Assembly (NCBI GenBank): GCA_019358875.1
Contig: JAHHIF010000012.1
Span: 1-64,000 of the forward strand
DNA: 64,000 nt
Source: Symplocastrum torsivum CPER-KK1
GTDB lineage: Bacteria; Cyanobacteriota; Cyanobacteriia; Cyanobacteriales; Coleofasciculaceae
Direction: 5' to 3'
Under the pieces are notes generated by a model. It was not told the origin of the DNA. It did no database searches and saw nothing but the letters and a program-made list of their open reading frames with translations. Shown piece after piece: positions 1-8,139 of the stretch. Position numbers and translations under genes: made by a program. Numbering within the stretch: position 1 is the first letter of the stretch; each line of letters starts with the position of its first letter.

Positions 1-104
1 ATGAAAAAGCGAAGGATGACGAGTGCGGCAGGAAGACATTGAATCACTGCCACCAATAGTGAGCGAGAGCTTTCGGTTTTAACAATTTCACTCGTGTCGT
101 TCAT
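1..104 (-). CDS. Partial membrane protein, N-terminus only (runs off left edge)
   Basis: An ATG at 104-102 on the minus strand follows an AAAGGA ribosome-binding site and opens a frame of 34 codons with no stop before the window edge. The product begins MNDTSEIVKTESSRS and continues into a hydrophobic stretch (LLVAVIQCLPAALVIL), so it is probably an integral membrane or membrane-anchored protein. Only this start is visible, so the family cannot be named. The supporting evidence is the good RBS, the hydrophobic helix after a short polar head, and the same orientation as the next three genes. It could also be a chance frame. Confidence 0.45.
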   Translation of the reverse strand, partial: MNDTSEIVKTESSRSLLVAVIQCLPAALVILRFF

Positions 105-357
105 AAGTCCTTTCGCAACAGTGCTTCAATTAACCTGAGTTTTGCCGAAATCTGTGTTGCAATGGGGCTTGTTGTGACCAGTTTCCTTGAAAGTCTACCC
201 ATTTGTCTTCAAGAACTTGGTTTAGAGGGGTGGTAACTTGAGCGTCGAGGAGACAGTTGTGAGATTGGCACTCTTGTTCAGAGCAGCGAATAAACTCTCA
301 CCAGCCCCTCGCAACTCTTCACTCAGGCAAGTGAAAGGGAAGAGCGATCGCTCTATC

Positions 358-1689
358 CTAAACAGGTGGATGAACCGGATAGTCGGGTTGCGACTGGAAA
401 TGTTCTTCTATTGCTGCCATCACCGCTAGCAGAGCGCAAACTGGAGAGAGTATTGCATCAAATTGTTTAGCTTCCATTGCTGCCATAAAAGCGGCACGGT
501 AGCGGTTACGTTCATCAATAACCTGCCAATATTCGCTCACCGATACTTCGCCCATATAAGGAAAAAGCTGAGCGATCAGTGGCTGCCCCATGAATCCAGA
601 AAGTGCTGCAATAACTTTAAGTAAAGCTTTTGGTGCAGAGATGGTTTGAAGGGTCTGCTTAAGTTGTGGAAGCGTTTTGCTGTTACCTAACTGCTTTTTA
701 GAGGTTACTCCACCATCTGCACCATACAGTTGGAAATATAACTGTATAGCTTTCAGCAAGTCTGGAGGTGTCCACTCTTCGACAATCGCACCCCGCTTTA
801 AGAGTGAAAGAGCAGCTTCTCTCACCGCCCTTCGCACGGCGGGGGAAGGAGTCATGATGCCGTTGTCAGTGAAAAAAGCAATTCGCAGATTGTCCAGCTT
901 GACATCAGACGGTTCGCGCCAAGATACCGGAGGAACACTGGGGTCAAACGCTTCCTGTCCCGGTGCCGCCAGAACTTTCATCGCCAAGTTCAAGTCAGCG
1001 ACAGTCCGTGCCATTGGACCGGGTTGTGCCAGTATCGCTTCTTGACCGGGTAACAGGGGTACGTGACCGACCATCGATAGCCTACTCGATGTCGGTTTCA
1101 GGCTGCAAATCCCACAGGCATGAGCAGGCATCCGGACACTTCCACCAATATCACTCCCCAAGCCAAGACACGAACCCAAAGCCGCGATAATCGCCGCCTC
1201 ACCACCACTGCTTCCCCCTGGAGAACGTTCCGGATTCCAGGGATTCAAGGTGCGACCGTAGACAGGATTATCCGATTCGTTCGATGCTAGTAACTGTGCA
1301 ACATTGGTTTTACCTAAAATAATCGCTCCCGCCTGTTGCAGTCTTTTGACCAGTGGCGCATCCTGCTTTGCCGTTTGACTCAAAGCAGAAATTCCCATGT
1401 TAGAGACAGTTCCCGCTACATCAAAGGACTCCTTGATAGTGATGGGAACTCCGTATAATAGTCCGAGTGTTTCTCCTCTAGAACGAGCGTCATCAGCGGT
1501 TTTTGCTTGTGCTCGTGCCTGCTCAAATAGAGGGATAATCACAGCATTTAAGCGAGGATTAACCTCCTCAATACGTTGAATGTGCGCCTCAACAACTTCA
1601 CTGGCCCAAAGTTCTCCCGCCGCAATTTTTTGAGCAATTTCTGTAGCGCTGCTGCCCACAATAGCGGAATGACTTTTAACGGTATCCAT
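358..1689 (-). CDS. Amidase-signature hydrolase with internal C-terminal deletion
   Basis: Amidase signature (AS) family enzyme of the fatty-acid-amide-hydrolase/GatA type, hydrolysing C-N amide bonds through a Ser-cisSer-Lys triad. The visible triad is Lys86 (TIKES), Ser160 (PGGSSGGEAA) and Ser184 (DIGGSVRMP). The protein has 443 residues where family members usually have about 500. The shortfall is internal: residues to about 420 end in DAILSPVCAL, which in relatives is followed by a 60-70-residue segment containing GxPVG-type strands. Here the frame jumps straight to LAVMAAIEEHFQSQPDY, the usual extreme C-terminus. The junction lies near nucleotide 429 and keeps frame. The core triad survives, but the missing segment packs against the active-site core, so activity is doubtful. 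An AraC regulator lies directly upstream on the same strand. Confidence 0.85.
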   Translation of the reverse strand: MDTVKSHSAIVGSSATEIAQKIAAGELWASEVVEAHIQRIEEVNPRLNAVIIPLFEQARAQAKTADDARSRGETLGLLYGVPITIKESFDVAGTVSNMGISALSQTAKQDAPLVKRLQQAGAIILGKTNVAQLLASNESDNPVYGRTLNPWNPERSPGGSSGGEAAIIAALGSCLGLGSDIGGSVRMPAHACGICSLKPTSSRLSMVGHVPLLPGQEAILAQPGPMARTVADLNLAMKVLAAPGQEAFDPSVPPVSWREPSDVKLDNLRIAFFTDNGIMTPSPAVRRAVREAALSLLKRGAIVEEWTPPDLLKAIQLYFQLYGADGGVTSKKQLGNSKTLPQLKQTLQTISAPKALLKVIAALSGFMGQPLIAQLFPYMGEVSVSEYWQVIDERNRYRAAFMAAMEAKQFDAILSPVCALLAVMAAIEEHFQSQPDYPVHPPV

Positions 1690-1780
1690 TTCTCGCTCCC
1701 CTTGTAACTCTACATTACTCAGAATTACCTTTCTACTAAAGAGCGTCTTGCAGATTCGTCCAATTTTTTGTACATTTTTG

Positions 1781-2689
1781 TCATCTATGGCGGATATACC
1801 TGGGAGTCACGCCTAGCAGACGTTTCAAGTGACGGTTGAGATGGCTTTGGTTGGCAAAACCAACACTGTAGGCTACCTCTGCAATGCTGAGTTCTCCTTT
1901 TAAAAGTAATTCTTTAGCCCGTTCTACTCGACGGCGAATCACATATTGATGCGGAGTCAAGCCCGTTGATTGTTTAAACAAGCGAGTAAAATAATGAGGA
2001 CTCATCTGCACGATTGCAGCCAGTTCTGTTAAACCTAACTCTCGGTCGAGATGCCCATTAATGTACTCAATTACTTGCCGCAATTGGTGTTTGGAAAGAC
2101 CTCCACTATATTCACGTAAAATGGGTTGCTGTGCCGAGTAGTTTTCTAACAGGTGAACTGCTAGAGCATTCGCCATTGTCTCAGCGTAGAGACGGCTCCC
2201 TTTAGGATTGTTTTCTAAGACTCCCTTAAGTGCCAGCCCAATTTGCAGAACTAGCGCGTCAGATGTGGCAAACTGAGGCAATAGCTCAACGTTAGAAGGT
2301 TCAGCCGATTCGTCAACAGCACGAGCGAAAACATCCGGAGCCATAGCGATAACGATAAAGTCATGTTCTGCATTCCAACAAGAACGATGACTAACCTGGG
2401 CAGGAGTAATGACTATATCTCCTTCAATTACTTGCTCATGGCGAATTTTTCCGTTTAGGGTTCGCTTTGCCTGAATTGGGGCTTCAGTTTTTGGGAAAAT
2501 GAGAAGACCATGCCAAAAGAGACTGGAAACTTCAGGAGCGTCATCGGCAGGTGTGCGGAAATGTCCCAGGAAAATACCATTCCAACCTGCTTTTTGGCTG
2601 GTGAGAATTGGCGATCGCTCAAAGATTTGGATGAGATCGTTTTCGTTGGCGATTTCGTTGGCGATCGCTCTTGGTTTGGCTTGTGACAT
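1781..2689 (-). CDS. AraC/XylS family transcriptional regulator
   Basis: A 302-residue transcription factor. The C-terminal third (about 200-302) is a double helix-turn-helix AraC domain: LTELAAIVQMSPHYFTRLFKQ forms the first HTH, and SIAEVAYSVGFANQSHLNRHLKR with GVTPRYIR the second. The N-terminal 190 residues form a ligand-sensing cupin-like region without a recognisable specificity signature. It sits 91 bp upstream of the amidase on the same strand and may control it or itself, as AraC-type activators often do with neighbours; that is inference. HIP1 octamers fall inside its first codons. The family call is firm, the effector unknown. Confidence 0.9.
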   Translation of the reverse strand: MSQAKPRAIANEIANENDLIQIFERSPILTSQKAGWNGIFLGHFRTPADDAPEVSSLFWHGLLIFPKTEAPIQAKRTLNGKIRHEQVIEGDIVITPAQVSHRSCWNAEHDFIVIAMAPDVFARAVDESAEPSNVELLPQFATSDALVLQIGLALKGVLENNPKGSRLYAETMANALAVHLLENYSAQQPILREYSGGLSKHQLRQVIEYINGHLDRELGLTELAAIVQMSPHYFTRLFKQSTGLTPHQYVIRRRVERAKELLLKGELSIAEVAYSVGFANQSHLNRHLKRLLGVTPRYIRHR

Positions 2690-2766
2690 GGGGTATACTC
2701 GTCCTCACATCAAAAGTGTATCAAGACTCCACCCTTCAATAGTATTGTTCAACGTACCCAACAGCC

Positions 2767-4062
2767 TTAATCGAAAAAGTGCTTTGGGGCATTCCAATAC
2801 TTAGAAGCTTTCACCAGGGTGAACTTGAGTACTTTAGTGTTCCCAAGTTCTAAACGAGTTGTTGGCACTGGGAGTTCAATCGCTAACGCTGCAATAATTT
2901 GGCTACCAATCACTCTCGCGAGAAGAGGTGGCACAGCATTGCCTACTTGTCGAAACCCATGCCACTTGGTCGCATGGAAGCGGAACCAGTCAGGAAAAGA
3001 GTGTAGTCGCGCTGCCTCACGCACAGAGATGACTCTGGGGTACTGAGGATGAATTGGACGAGGAGAGGTATAACTACCACGCTCATAACCAGTACCAGCT
3101 CTTAAGGTATGACAAGGTTTGTCCCAGTTGAGGCGTCTGAGGCGACTGGTTGGTTCTAGGTTCCCCATGGGGGTGTTCTTAAAGCGCTCAATTGAAAGCT
3201 CAGTATGCTGGGTTTGTATTGAACTGGTTAATAGCTGGGGATTCCAGTAGCGAGGGTAAGCAAAGTCGCTTGGATCAGACATCATCCCCCGTAATTTTTT
3301 GACATAGGGGCTTGTCTGTTCGTGCAACTGATATAGCTGTTCTGATGTGAGTTGAATCGAGTCAGTTGAAGAGAGTTCTGTAAAATCATCCAGGTTGGGT
3401 AAATCTGCGATCGCATCTTTGACTGTAATCGGTTGAAAGCTTGCCTCTACTTCTGGGCAAGGATAATCAATTGCAACTGCCCCAACTTGAGTACCTAGTA
3501 AAAAGAACCGTCGTCGCTTTTGCGGTACACCAAAATTGGCAGCATTTAATACCTGCACTGGCTCTGTCAGCTTATATCCAGCCACCTCAAACTCATTCAT
3601 CAGTCGCTCAAGGATAGAGGAATGTTTATTGAGACACAAGCCAGGAACATTCTCCATCACAAAGTAGCGAGGTTGGAGTTCTTTCACCAAGCGGCAAAAG
3701 TCAAACACAAGATTGTTACGAGCATCATTTGGTAGACGTTTGCCAATCATCGAGAAGCCTTGGCAGGGAGGCCCACCAAAAACCAAGTCAATCTCACCAT
3801 TCCAGTTGCTGTGTTGCCGATGCTCAACTGCCCAGTCCGAGAGAGCTTGCTTGATGTCTAGCCCCGATAGTTTAGCGATGTCTGCACATATAACTTTGCT
3901 GTGGGGAAAGTTAAACGCATACACCGCCGCATGAACTGGATCGTGTTCCACAGCTAAGGCAACATCAAACCCTGCTTGCTCAATCCCTAAAGAAAATCCA
4001 CCAGCACCCGCAAACAAATCAATAGCTACAGGTCGGCGATAGAAGTCAGGCATGTCATCCAC
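2767..4062 (-). CDS. DNA (cytosine-5-)-methyltransferase, solitary
   Basis: C5-cytosine DNA methyltransferase of 431 residues with all key motifs. Motif I is DLFAGAGGFSLG (15-26, AdoMet binding), motif IV is GGPPCQGFS with catalytic Cys100, motif VI is ENVPG (137-141), motif VIII is QKRRRFFLLG (181-190), and motif X is QVGNAVPP near the C-terminus. The target-recognition region lies between motifs VIII and IX and does not show its specificity by eye. No restriction endonuclease or vsr gene is adjacent: the neighbours are an AraC regulator and a small secreted protein, so it looks solitary. Solitary C5 methyltransferases acting on CGATCG (the HIP1 core) or GGCC are well known in cyanobacteria, and this could be one of them. 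Confidence 0.93.
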   Translation of the reverse strand: MDDMPDFYRRPVAIDLFAGAGGFSLGIEQAGFDVALAVEHDPVHAAVYAFNFPHSKVICADIAKLSGLDIKQALSDWAVEHRQHSNWNGEIDLVFGGPPCQGFSMIGKRLPNDARNNLVFDFCRLVKELQPRYFVMENVPGLCLNKHSSILERLMNEFEVAGYKLTEPVQVLNAANFGVPQKRRRFFLLGTQVGAVAIDYPCPEVEASFQPITVKDAIADLPNLDDFTELSSTDSIQLTSEQLYQLHEQTSPYVKKLRGMMSDPSDFAYPRYWNPQLLTSSIQTQHTELSIERFKNTPMGNLEPTSRLRRLNWDKPCHTLRAGTGYERGSYTSPRPIHPQYPRVISVREAARLHSFPDWFRFHATKWHGFRQVGNAVPPLLARVIGSQIIAALAIELPVPTTRLELGNTKVLKFTLVKASKYWNAPKHFFD

Positions 4063-4301
4063 CGCCTTGAGAACTAGTTTTCTGGTCTATTGACGAGTTT
4101 GTATTATTTTTGTAGTATGTTGTTAGCACAACAAGCAATAAAAGGTTCAAAGGTCTAGAGTTTAGGCTTTGGAGCGGGTGTAGTGCAATAAAGGTGATTC
4201 CTATGCAAACAGCAGGTTGAAGCTAACTTTACTCCAATCTGCTTTTTAGAAGCTAAATAATAGGTAATTTAAAGGCTAAAGGCGATCGCTTAATACCAAG
4301 A

Positions 4302-4658
4302 TTACAGACCTTCGTTATTAAAGGTATAGGTGCCAACCTTACAAAAATCAACCTGTCTGTCTTCCGTCTCTGCTCCATCTGAAAATATGCCTTTGATGTC
4401 AAACAGGCAGTCAGAGGCTTCGCCAACGTAATTTAACTCAGTGGATGCACCAGTAGGAATGCTCTTATCTAAAACGTTTTCACCCCAGGTAGTAGAACCG
4501 GACAATGAAACAAACAACGCTTTGAGAGTAGTGTTGGTGTTATTGACAACAGTAAAGTCGCGTTGGTCGTCTGCCAGGGCACTAGGGATGTTGAATGAAA
4601 CGATTGGTAGCGATAGAACTGTCGCTACCATGATTACCTGAAGCGATGGAGTAAACAT
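4302..4658 (-). CDS. Small secreted beta-sandwich-like protein of unknown function
   Basis: The start is placed at ATG 4658 because a GAGGAAA ribosome-binding site precedes it; a longer in-frame start at 4715 would spoil the signal peptide. The product is about 118 residues, with a signal peptide (MFTPSLQVIMVATVLSLPIV, cleavage likely after SALA). The mature domain has two cysteines (CLFDIKGIF and DFCKVGTYTF) and the pattern FTVVNNT...LFVSLSGSTTWG...GASTELNY. Similar small exported cyanobacterial proteins exist; some carry a misleading 'argininosuccinate lyase' label, though nothing here resembles that enzyme. It lies between the methyltransferase and the divergent SMI1 gene. Function unknown. 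Confidence 0.75.
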   Translation of the reverse strand: MFTPSLQVIMVATVLSLPIVSFNIPSALADDQRDFTVVNNTNTTLKALFVSLSGSTTWGENVLDKSIPTGASTELNYVGEASDCLFDIKGIFSDGAETEDRQVDFCKVGTYTFNNEGL

Positions 4659-4957
4659 TTTGCATTTCCTCTGGAAAAAGCAATTTGAAGCGGAAACAAT
4701 AAGCCAAGCCCTCAACCTTAGCTAGGCTGGGCTTCCAATTTTTTTTATCTAACTTTGGGTAGATGCCTCGTTAACAAGTATAAAACTAATGCAAAGAGCT
4801 ATCTGAACTTTATTGCTTAGTAAGCTAACAATGCTTTGAACAGATTGTTGAAAGGCAAACTCTAAATATCAGGAACTTACCCCAACTATTTGTAGTACAG
4901 TATAATACAATTACTGGTGCGCCTCAACCAGTAGCTTATAACGAAGGGTAGGGAGTC

Positions 4958-5518
4958 GTGGAGACGATATGGAACCGCATTGAAACCTGGCTTGCCATTA
5001 ATGCACCAGAAATTCTCGATAGCCTACAACCAGGAGCAACTGATCAAGCCATCAACAAAGCCGAAGCCTTTTTGGAAAGTAAATTACCTGAAGATGTTAA
5101 AGCGTCCTATCGCCTTCACAATGGTCAATCTGAGCCAGAACATGGGCTAATCAATGCTTGGGAGTTTCTTTCCCTAGAACGAATTATGGATGAGTGGCAG
5201 ATTTGGAAAGACTTACTAGACGTAGGAGAGTTTGATGGTACAAAAAGCGTACCCGTTGGTTCAATTCAATCAGACTGGTGGAACCAAAATTGGATTCCCT
5301 TGACTTATAGTGGCTCTGGTGACCCTCATTGTCTGGATTTAGACCCAGCACCTGGAGGTCAAGTTGGGCAAATTATCATAATGTGGCATGACTGGGAACA
5401 TAGAGAAGTCATTGCTAATAGCTTCAAAGACTGGTTAGGGCAGTTTGCAACTGACTTAGAGAGTGGAAAATATATCTTTGCCAAAGAGGATGGTGGACTG
5501 ATAGCGGTTAATGAATAA
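4958..5518 (+). CDS. SMI1/KNR4 (SUKH) family protein
   Basis: A 186-residue protein beginning at GTG 4958 behind an AGGGTAGGGAG ribosome-binding region. The SMI1/KNR4 domain covers nearly all of it: LPEDVKASYRLHNGQ is the typical helix and turn after the first helix bundle, followed by GLINAWEFLSLERIMDEW and WIPLTYSGSGDPHCLDLDP, which match the family's core pattern. In bacteria SUKH proteins are often immunity factors or regulatory scaffolds. No toxin gene is adjacent. Its stop overlaps the start of the RNA 2'-phosphotransferase gene by 8 bp, so the two are translationally coupled and probably act together. Confidence 0.85.
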   Translation: METIWNRIETWLAINAPEILDSLQPGATDQAINKAEAFLESKLPEDVKASYRLHNGQSEPEHGLINAWEFLSLERIMDEWQIWKDLLDVGEFDGTKSVPVGSIQSDWWNQNWIPLTYSGSGDPHCLDLDPAPGGQVGQIIIMWHDWEHREVIANSFKDWLGQFATDLESGKYIFAKEDGGLIAVNE

Positions 5519-6056
5519 TTCTCGCCTAGTCAAAATCAGCAAATATCTCAGCAAACATCTTCGACACCAACCTGAGCGAATTGGCATTCAACTCGCGCTA
5601 GGTGGCTGGGTTAGTGTCGATAAACTCTTAGCCGCGTGTAAAAAACACGCCTTTCCCATCAACCACATTGAACTGAATGAAGTCGTCGCCAATAATGACA
5701 AAAAACGCTTTTCCTTCGACTCAACTGGCAGCCTAATTCGTGCTAATCAAGGTCATAGTGTAGACGTTGATTTGCAACTAGAACCTGCAATTCCTCCTGA
5801 CGTTTTGTACCACGGTACAGGTCACGGTGCCGTTGAGGCAATTCTCCAGGAAGGTCTTCGTAAAATGTCTCGCCATCACGTCCATCTTTCCCGTGATGTA
5901 GCCACGGCACGAAAGGTAGGCGCACGGCATGGTCGTCCCGAAGTATTTATAGTAGATGCGGCAACCATGAACAAAGTGGGTTATACGTTCTACTGTTCTG
6001 AAAATGGGGTGTGGCTGGTGGAGCATATTCCAGCCCAATATGTACAAAAAGCCTAA
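5511..6056 (+). CDS. kptA: RNA 2'-phosphotransferase, Tpt1/KptA family
   Basis: Tpt1/KptA transfers an internal RNA 2'-phosphate to NAD+, giving ADP-ribose 1'',2''-cyclic phosphate and nicotinamide. The protein is 181 residues, normal for the family. The N-terminal winged-helix lobe contains SKYLSKHLRHQPE with the conserved Arg-His. The C-terminal ADP-ribosyltransferase lobe shows LYHGTGHGAVEAILQEGL, HVHLSRD and ATARKVGARHG, supplying the other His/Arg residues of the NAD- and phosphate-binding tetrad. Bacterial substrates are largely unknown because bacteria lack the yeast-type tRNA ligase pathway. The start overlaps the SMI1 gene by 8 bp, and a Nudix hydrolase follows 28 bp downstream. Confidence 0.92.
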   Translation: MNNSRLVKISKYLSKHLRHQPERIGIQLALGGWVSVDKLLAACKKHAFPINHIELNEVVANNDKKRFSFDSTGSLIRANQGHSVDVDLQLEPAIPPDVLYHGTGHGAVEAILQEGLRKMSRHHVHLSRDVATARKVGARHGRPEVFIVDAATMNKVGYTFYCSENGVWLVEHIPAQYVQKA

Positions 6057-6084
6057 TTTATCCTAAGAGTGAAACATCCTAACT

Positions 6085-6525
6085 ATGCGACAAGTCAAAT
6101 CTTGCGGCGTAATTGTGATGCGTACTAAACCGCAACTCAGCTTCTTGCTGATGCAACATCCAACGCGCTATGACTTACCAAAAGGTCACATCGAAGCTGG
6201 TGAAGATGAGTGGAGCTGCGCCCTCCGCGAACTTTATGAGGAAACAGGTATTGAAGCGAGTTCACTAAAGCTGGATGAGAGATTTCGTTTTACGATTACT
6301 TATCAAGCTCGTTACAAGCGTTTTGGTAGCGAAACCGTCGAAAAGACATTGGTAATTTTTCTAGGTTTGTTAGAGCAGGATGTGACTATCAAGCTAACCG
6401 AACATAGCAGTTATACCTGGATAAGCTGGCATCCACCTCATGCCATTCAGGAACAAACAATTGACCCGTTACTCGAACAATTGGAACATTATTTAAGGAA
6501 AGAAAATTTAAATGCAAAAGTTTAG
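6085..6525 (+). CDS. Nudix hydrolase
   Basis: A 146-residue Nudix enzyme. The Nudix box GHIEAGEDEWSCALRELYEETGI (about residues 36-58) carries the Gly, the Glu residues and the REL-EETG core that bind Mg2+. The opening QVKSCGVIVMR and the overall size resemble diadenosine tetraphosphate (Ap4A-type) hydrolases, but Nudix substrate cannot be assigned from the box alone. It is 28 bp downstream of the KptA gene, whose NAD-derived product or a related dinucleotide would be a plausible substrate; that is inference from position. An AAA+ ATPase gene follows 66 bp later on the same strand. Confidence 0.9.
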   Translation: MRQVKSCGVIVMRTKPQLSFLLMQHPTRYDLPKGHIEAGEDEWSCALRELYEETGIEASSLKLDERFRFTITYQARYKRFGSETVEKTLVIFLGLLEQDVTIKLTEHSSYTWISWHPPHAIQEQTIDPLLEQLEHYLRKENLNAKV

Positions 6526-6591
6526 CTAGAATAATATTTCTTACTCTTTTAACTGACTAAAATACTATTGCAACACTAAGAAATTTCAATT

Positions 6592-7800
6592 ATGCATTCA
6601 GGCGAATTTGCAAGCAATGAAAACCAGTTTACTCCTAATAATCCACAGAGTCGAGGCTTGTTAGGGGCGGGTTGGCGACCCTTATCCAGACAATTTGAAT
6701 GGGACTTTTTTTTGCATCTTGTATCTAATGACCCTTGGGAACTTACTCAAAAAACTTTAAATATTGCTAGTGACCTTGCTGATGCCCTAGGTCGTAACTA
6801 CTATACCTGGTGGGCAAATCTCTTAAATGTTTTTTCGGATAATACGCGATACGAAATAAATGATTTCTGGGATTATATTACCCCTGAGCCACCTGTTCCA
6901 GATCATCGCTACGGAGACCTTTTAAGTGTTGAGACACCGGTGGCGCAAGTCGTAACACGCCAGAGCATTCCGATTAATTATGTTCTCAACCGATTAGAAG
7001 AGATTACGGTTTTCAAAATTCTGGATTTGTTGGGTAATCCAGAAATTATTACCCAGTATTATATGGAACGGCATTTTTATTTTCCAATCAGTCGCTTTGT
7101 GAGCTGGGAGCGTCTTGAAATCATTGGAACCGCTTTTGCCTATTGGCCTGGGCATCAAGTTTGGCTACAAATTGACAATCTGGGTAAAGGGCGACGACAT
7201 TATTCTTTAATTGCCAAGAACATCGCACCCCTAGTTAACAAAGCCACTTACAATTTAGCGGTAATGCTCAGTGGCTATCAAAGCCGAGTTGGACAGGTTC
7301 AAAGTCAGTTTTCAATTCGGACATTCCCTGCTGATGTACAAAGCTTCACGGATTTAGTTCAGCAAGCTGTTCTGGACAAAAATCAGCTAGCGGTATTAGT
7401 AAGTGGAAAACCTGGTACTGGGAAAACAGCTTGGACGCAAGCTGTGGCAAAAGAAATTTTGATGCCTCTGGGGTTTGTCATCTTCATCTTAGATCATGAT
7501 GCGGTTGAGAATTTTGTTCCACCGAGTTATTTGGAGCGGATTTGCCTGATTATTAATGAAGCGGATAATTTGGCTCAAGATCGGGCGACACTTGCAGCTC
7601 AACACAGCAATAAAACTGAGCATATTTTGAGTTTACTGGATGGAACGTTATATCAAAGCGTGATTGATGAAGCGGCAATTCAAACTGAGCAAAAGTTGGT
7701 GGTGCTGATGACTTGCAATACAACAGAACGTTTAGATCCAGCTATGTTGCGTAAAGGTAGAGTGGATTTAATGTATGAATTCACTCATCAGTTTGTCTAG
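6592..7800 (+). CDS. AAA+ ATPase with unknown N-terminal domain
   Basis: A 402-residue protein. The C-terminal 150 residues form an AAA+ module: Walker A GKPGTGKT (272-279), a Walker B-like CLIINEADN (318-326) in which Asn replaces the usual Asp before Glu323, sensor-1 in VLMTCNTTERLDPAM, and an arginine in MLRKGRVDLMYEF. The first 240 residues match no domain I recognise; they are rich in aromatic residues and include a beta-like stretch GHQVWLQIDNLGKGRRHYS. It is the last of four same-strand genes (SMI1, KptA, Nudix, AAA+) and could be a remodelling or chaperone component. The substrate is not predictable. Confidence 0.85.
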   Translation: MHSGEFASNENQFTPNNPQSRGLLGAGWRPLSRQFEWDFFLHLVSNDPWELTQKTLNIASDLADALGRNYYTWWANLLNVFSDNTRYEINDFWDYITPEPPVPDHRYGDLLSVETPVAQVVTRQSIPINYVLNRLEEITVFKILDLLGNPEIITQYYMERHFYFPISRFVSWERLEIIGTAFAYWPGHQVWLQIDNLGKGRRHYSLIAKNIAPLVNKATYNLAVMLSGYQSRVGQVQSQFSIRTFPADVQSFTDLVQQAVLDKNQLAVLVSGKPGTGKTAWTQAVAKEILMPLGFVIFILDHDAVENFVPPSYLERICLIINEADNLAQDRATLAAQHSNKTEHILSLLDGTLYQSVIDEAAIQTEQKLVVLMTCNTTERLDPAMLRKGRVDLMYEFTHQFV

Positions 7801-7882
7801 TACTTAGATAATAAGCCAAGTCTGTGGGTGTTTTTAGAGAGGCGATCGCATTTCTCCGCAACACATCCCAGTCCGAAATTTA

Positions 7883-8092
7883 TACCACCTGCTTTGTAGA
7901 GATTTTGAAGTTCTTTATTACCTACAAAACAAAGAAACCATTAGTGATTACATGAAAAACTGGATAGAACATGGTCACAGAATGAGGGAACAACAGCGAC
8001 TCAATCCCTTACCAGTTTCTCAAAAACTCCGACAACTGAGAGCGGAAAGAAAAGCTAAGAAACAAGCTAATGGCACTGAACTATCTAATTGA
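7883..8092 (+). pseudogene. DUF433-type antitoxin remnant (C-terminal part)
   Basis: The frame ending at TGA 8090-8092 reads YYLQNKETISDYMKNW then EHGHRMREQQRLNP and a basic QKLRQLRAERKAKK tail. This is the typical C-terminal part of the DUF433 antitoxins paired with PIN-like DUF5615 toxins in cyanobacteria. The N-terminal DNA-binding half is missing, and no start or RBS lies upstream in frame. The only ATG (7952) would give 46 residues. It overlaps the remnant of its partner toxin. Confidence 0.5.
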
Positions 8093-8117
8093 TGAAAATG
8101 TGAATCCTATTTATAGC
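8070..8117 (+). pseudogene. DUF5615 PIN-like toxin remnant (N-terminal tip)
   Basis: From ATG 8070 the frame reads MALNYLIDENVNPIY. This closely matches the N-terminus of DUF5615 (Mut7-C/PIN-like) toxins, including the acidic pair that helps bind metal. Similarity ends within about 16 codons and the frame enters an unrelated repeat-like sequence. The start overlaps the DUF433 remnant, the usual arrangement of an intact pair, so this is a decayed toxin-antitoxin module. Confidence 0.5.
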
Positions 8118-8139
8118 ATTTCTCTGTTACGCGCGTGTA

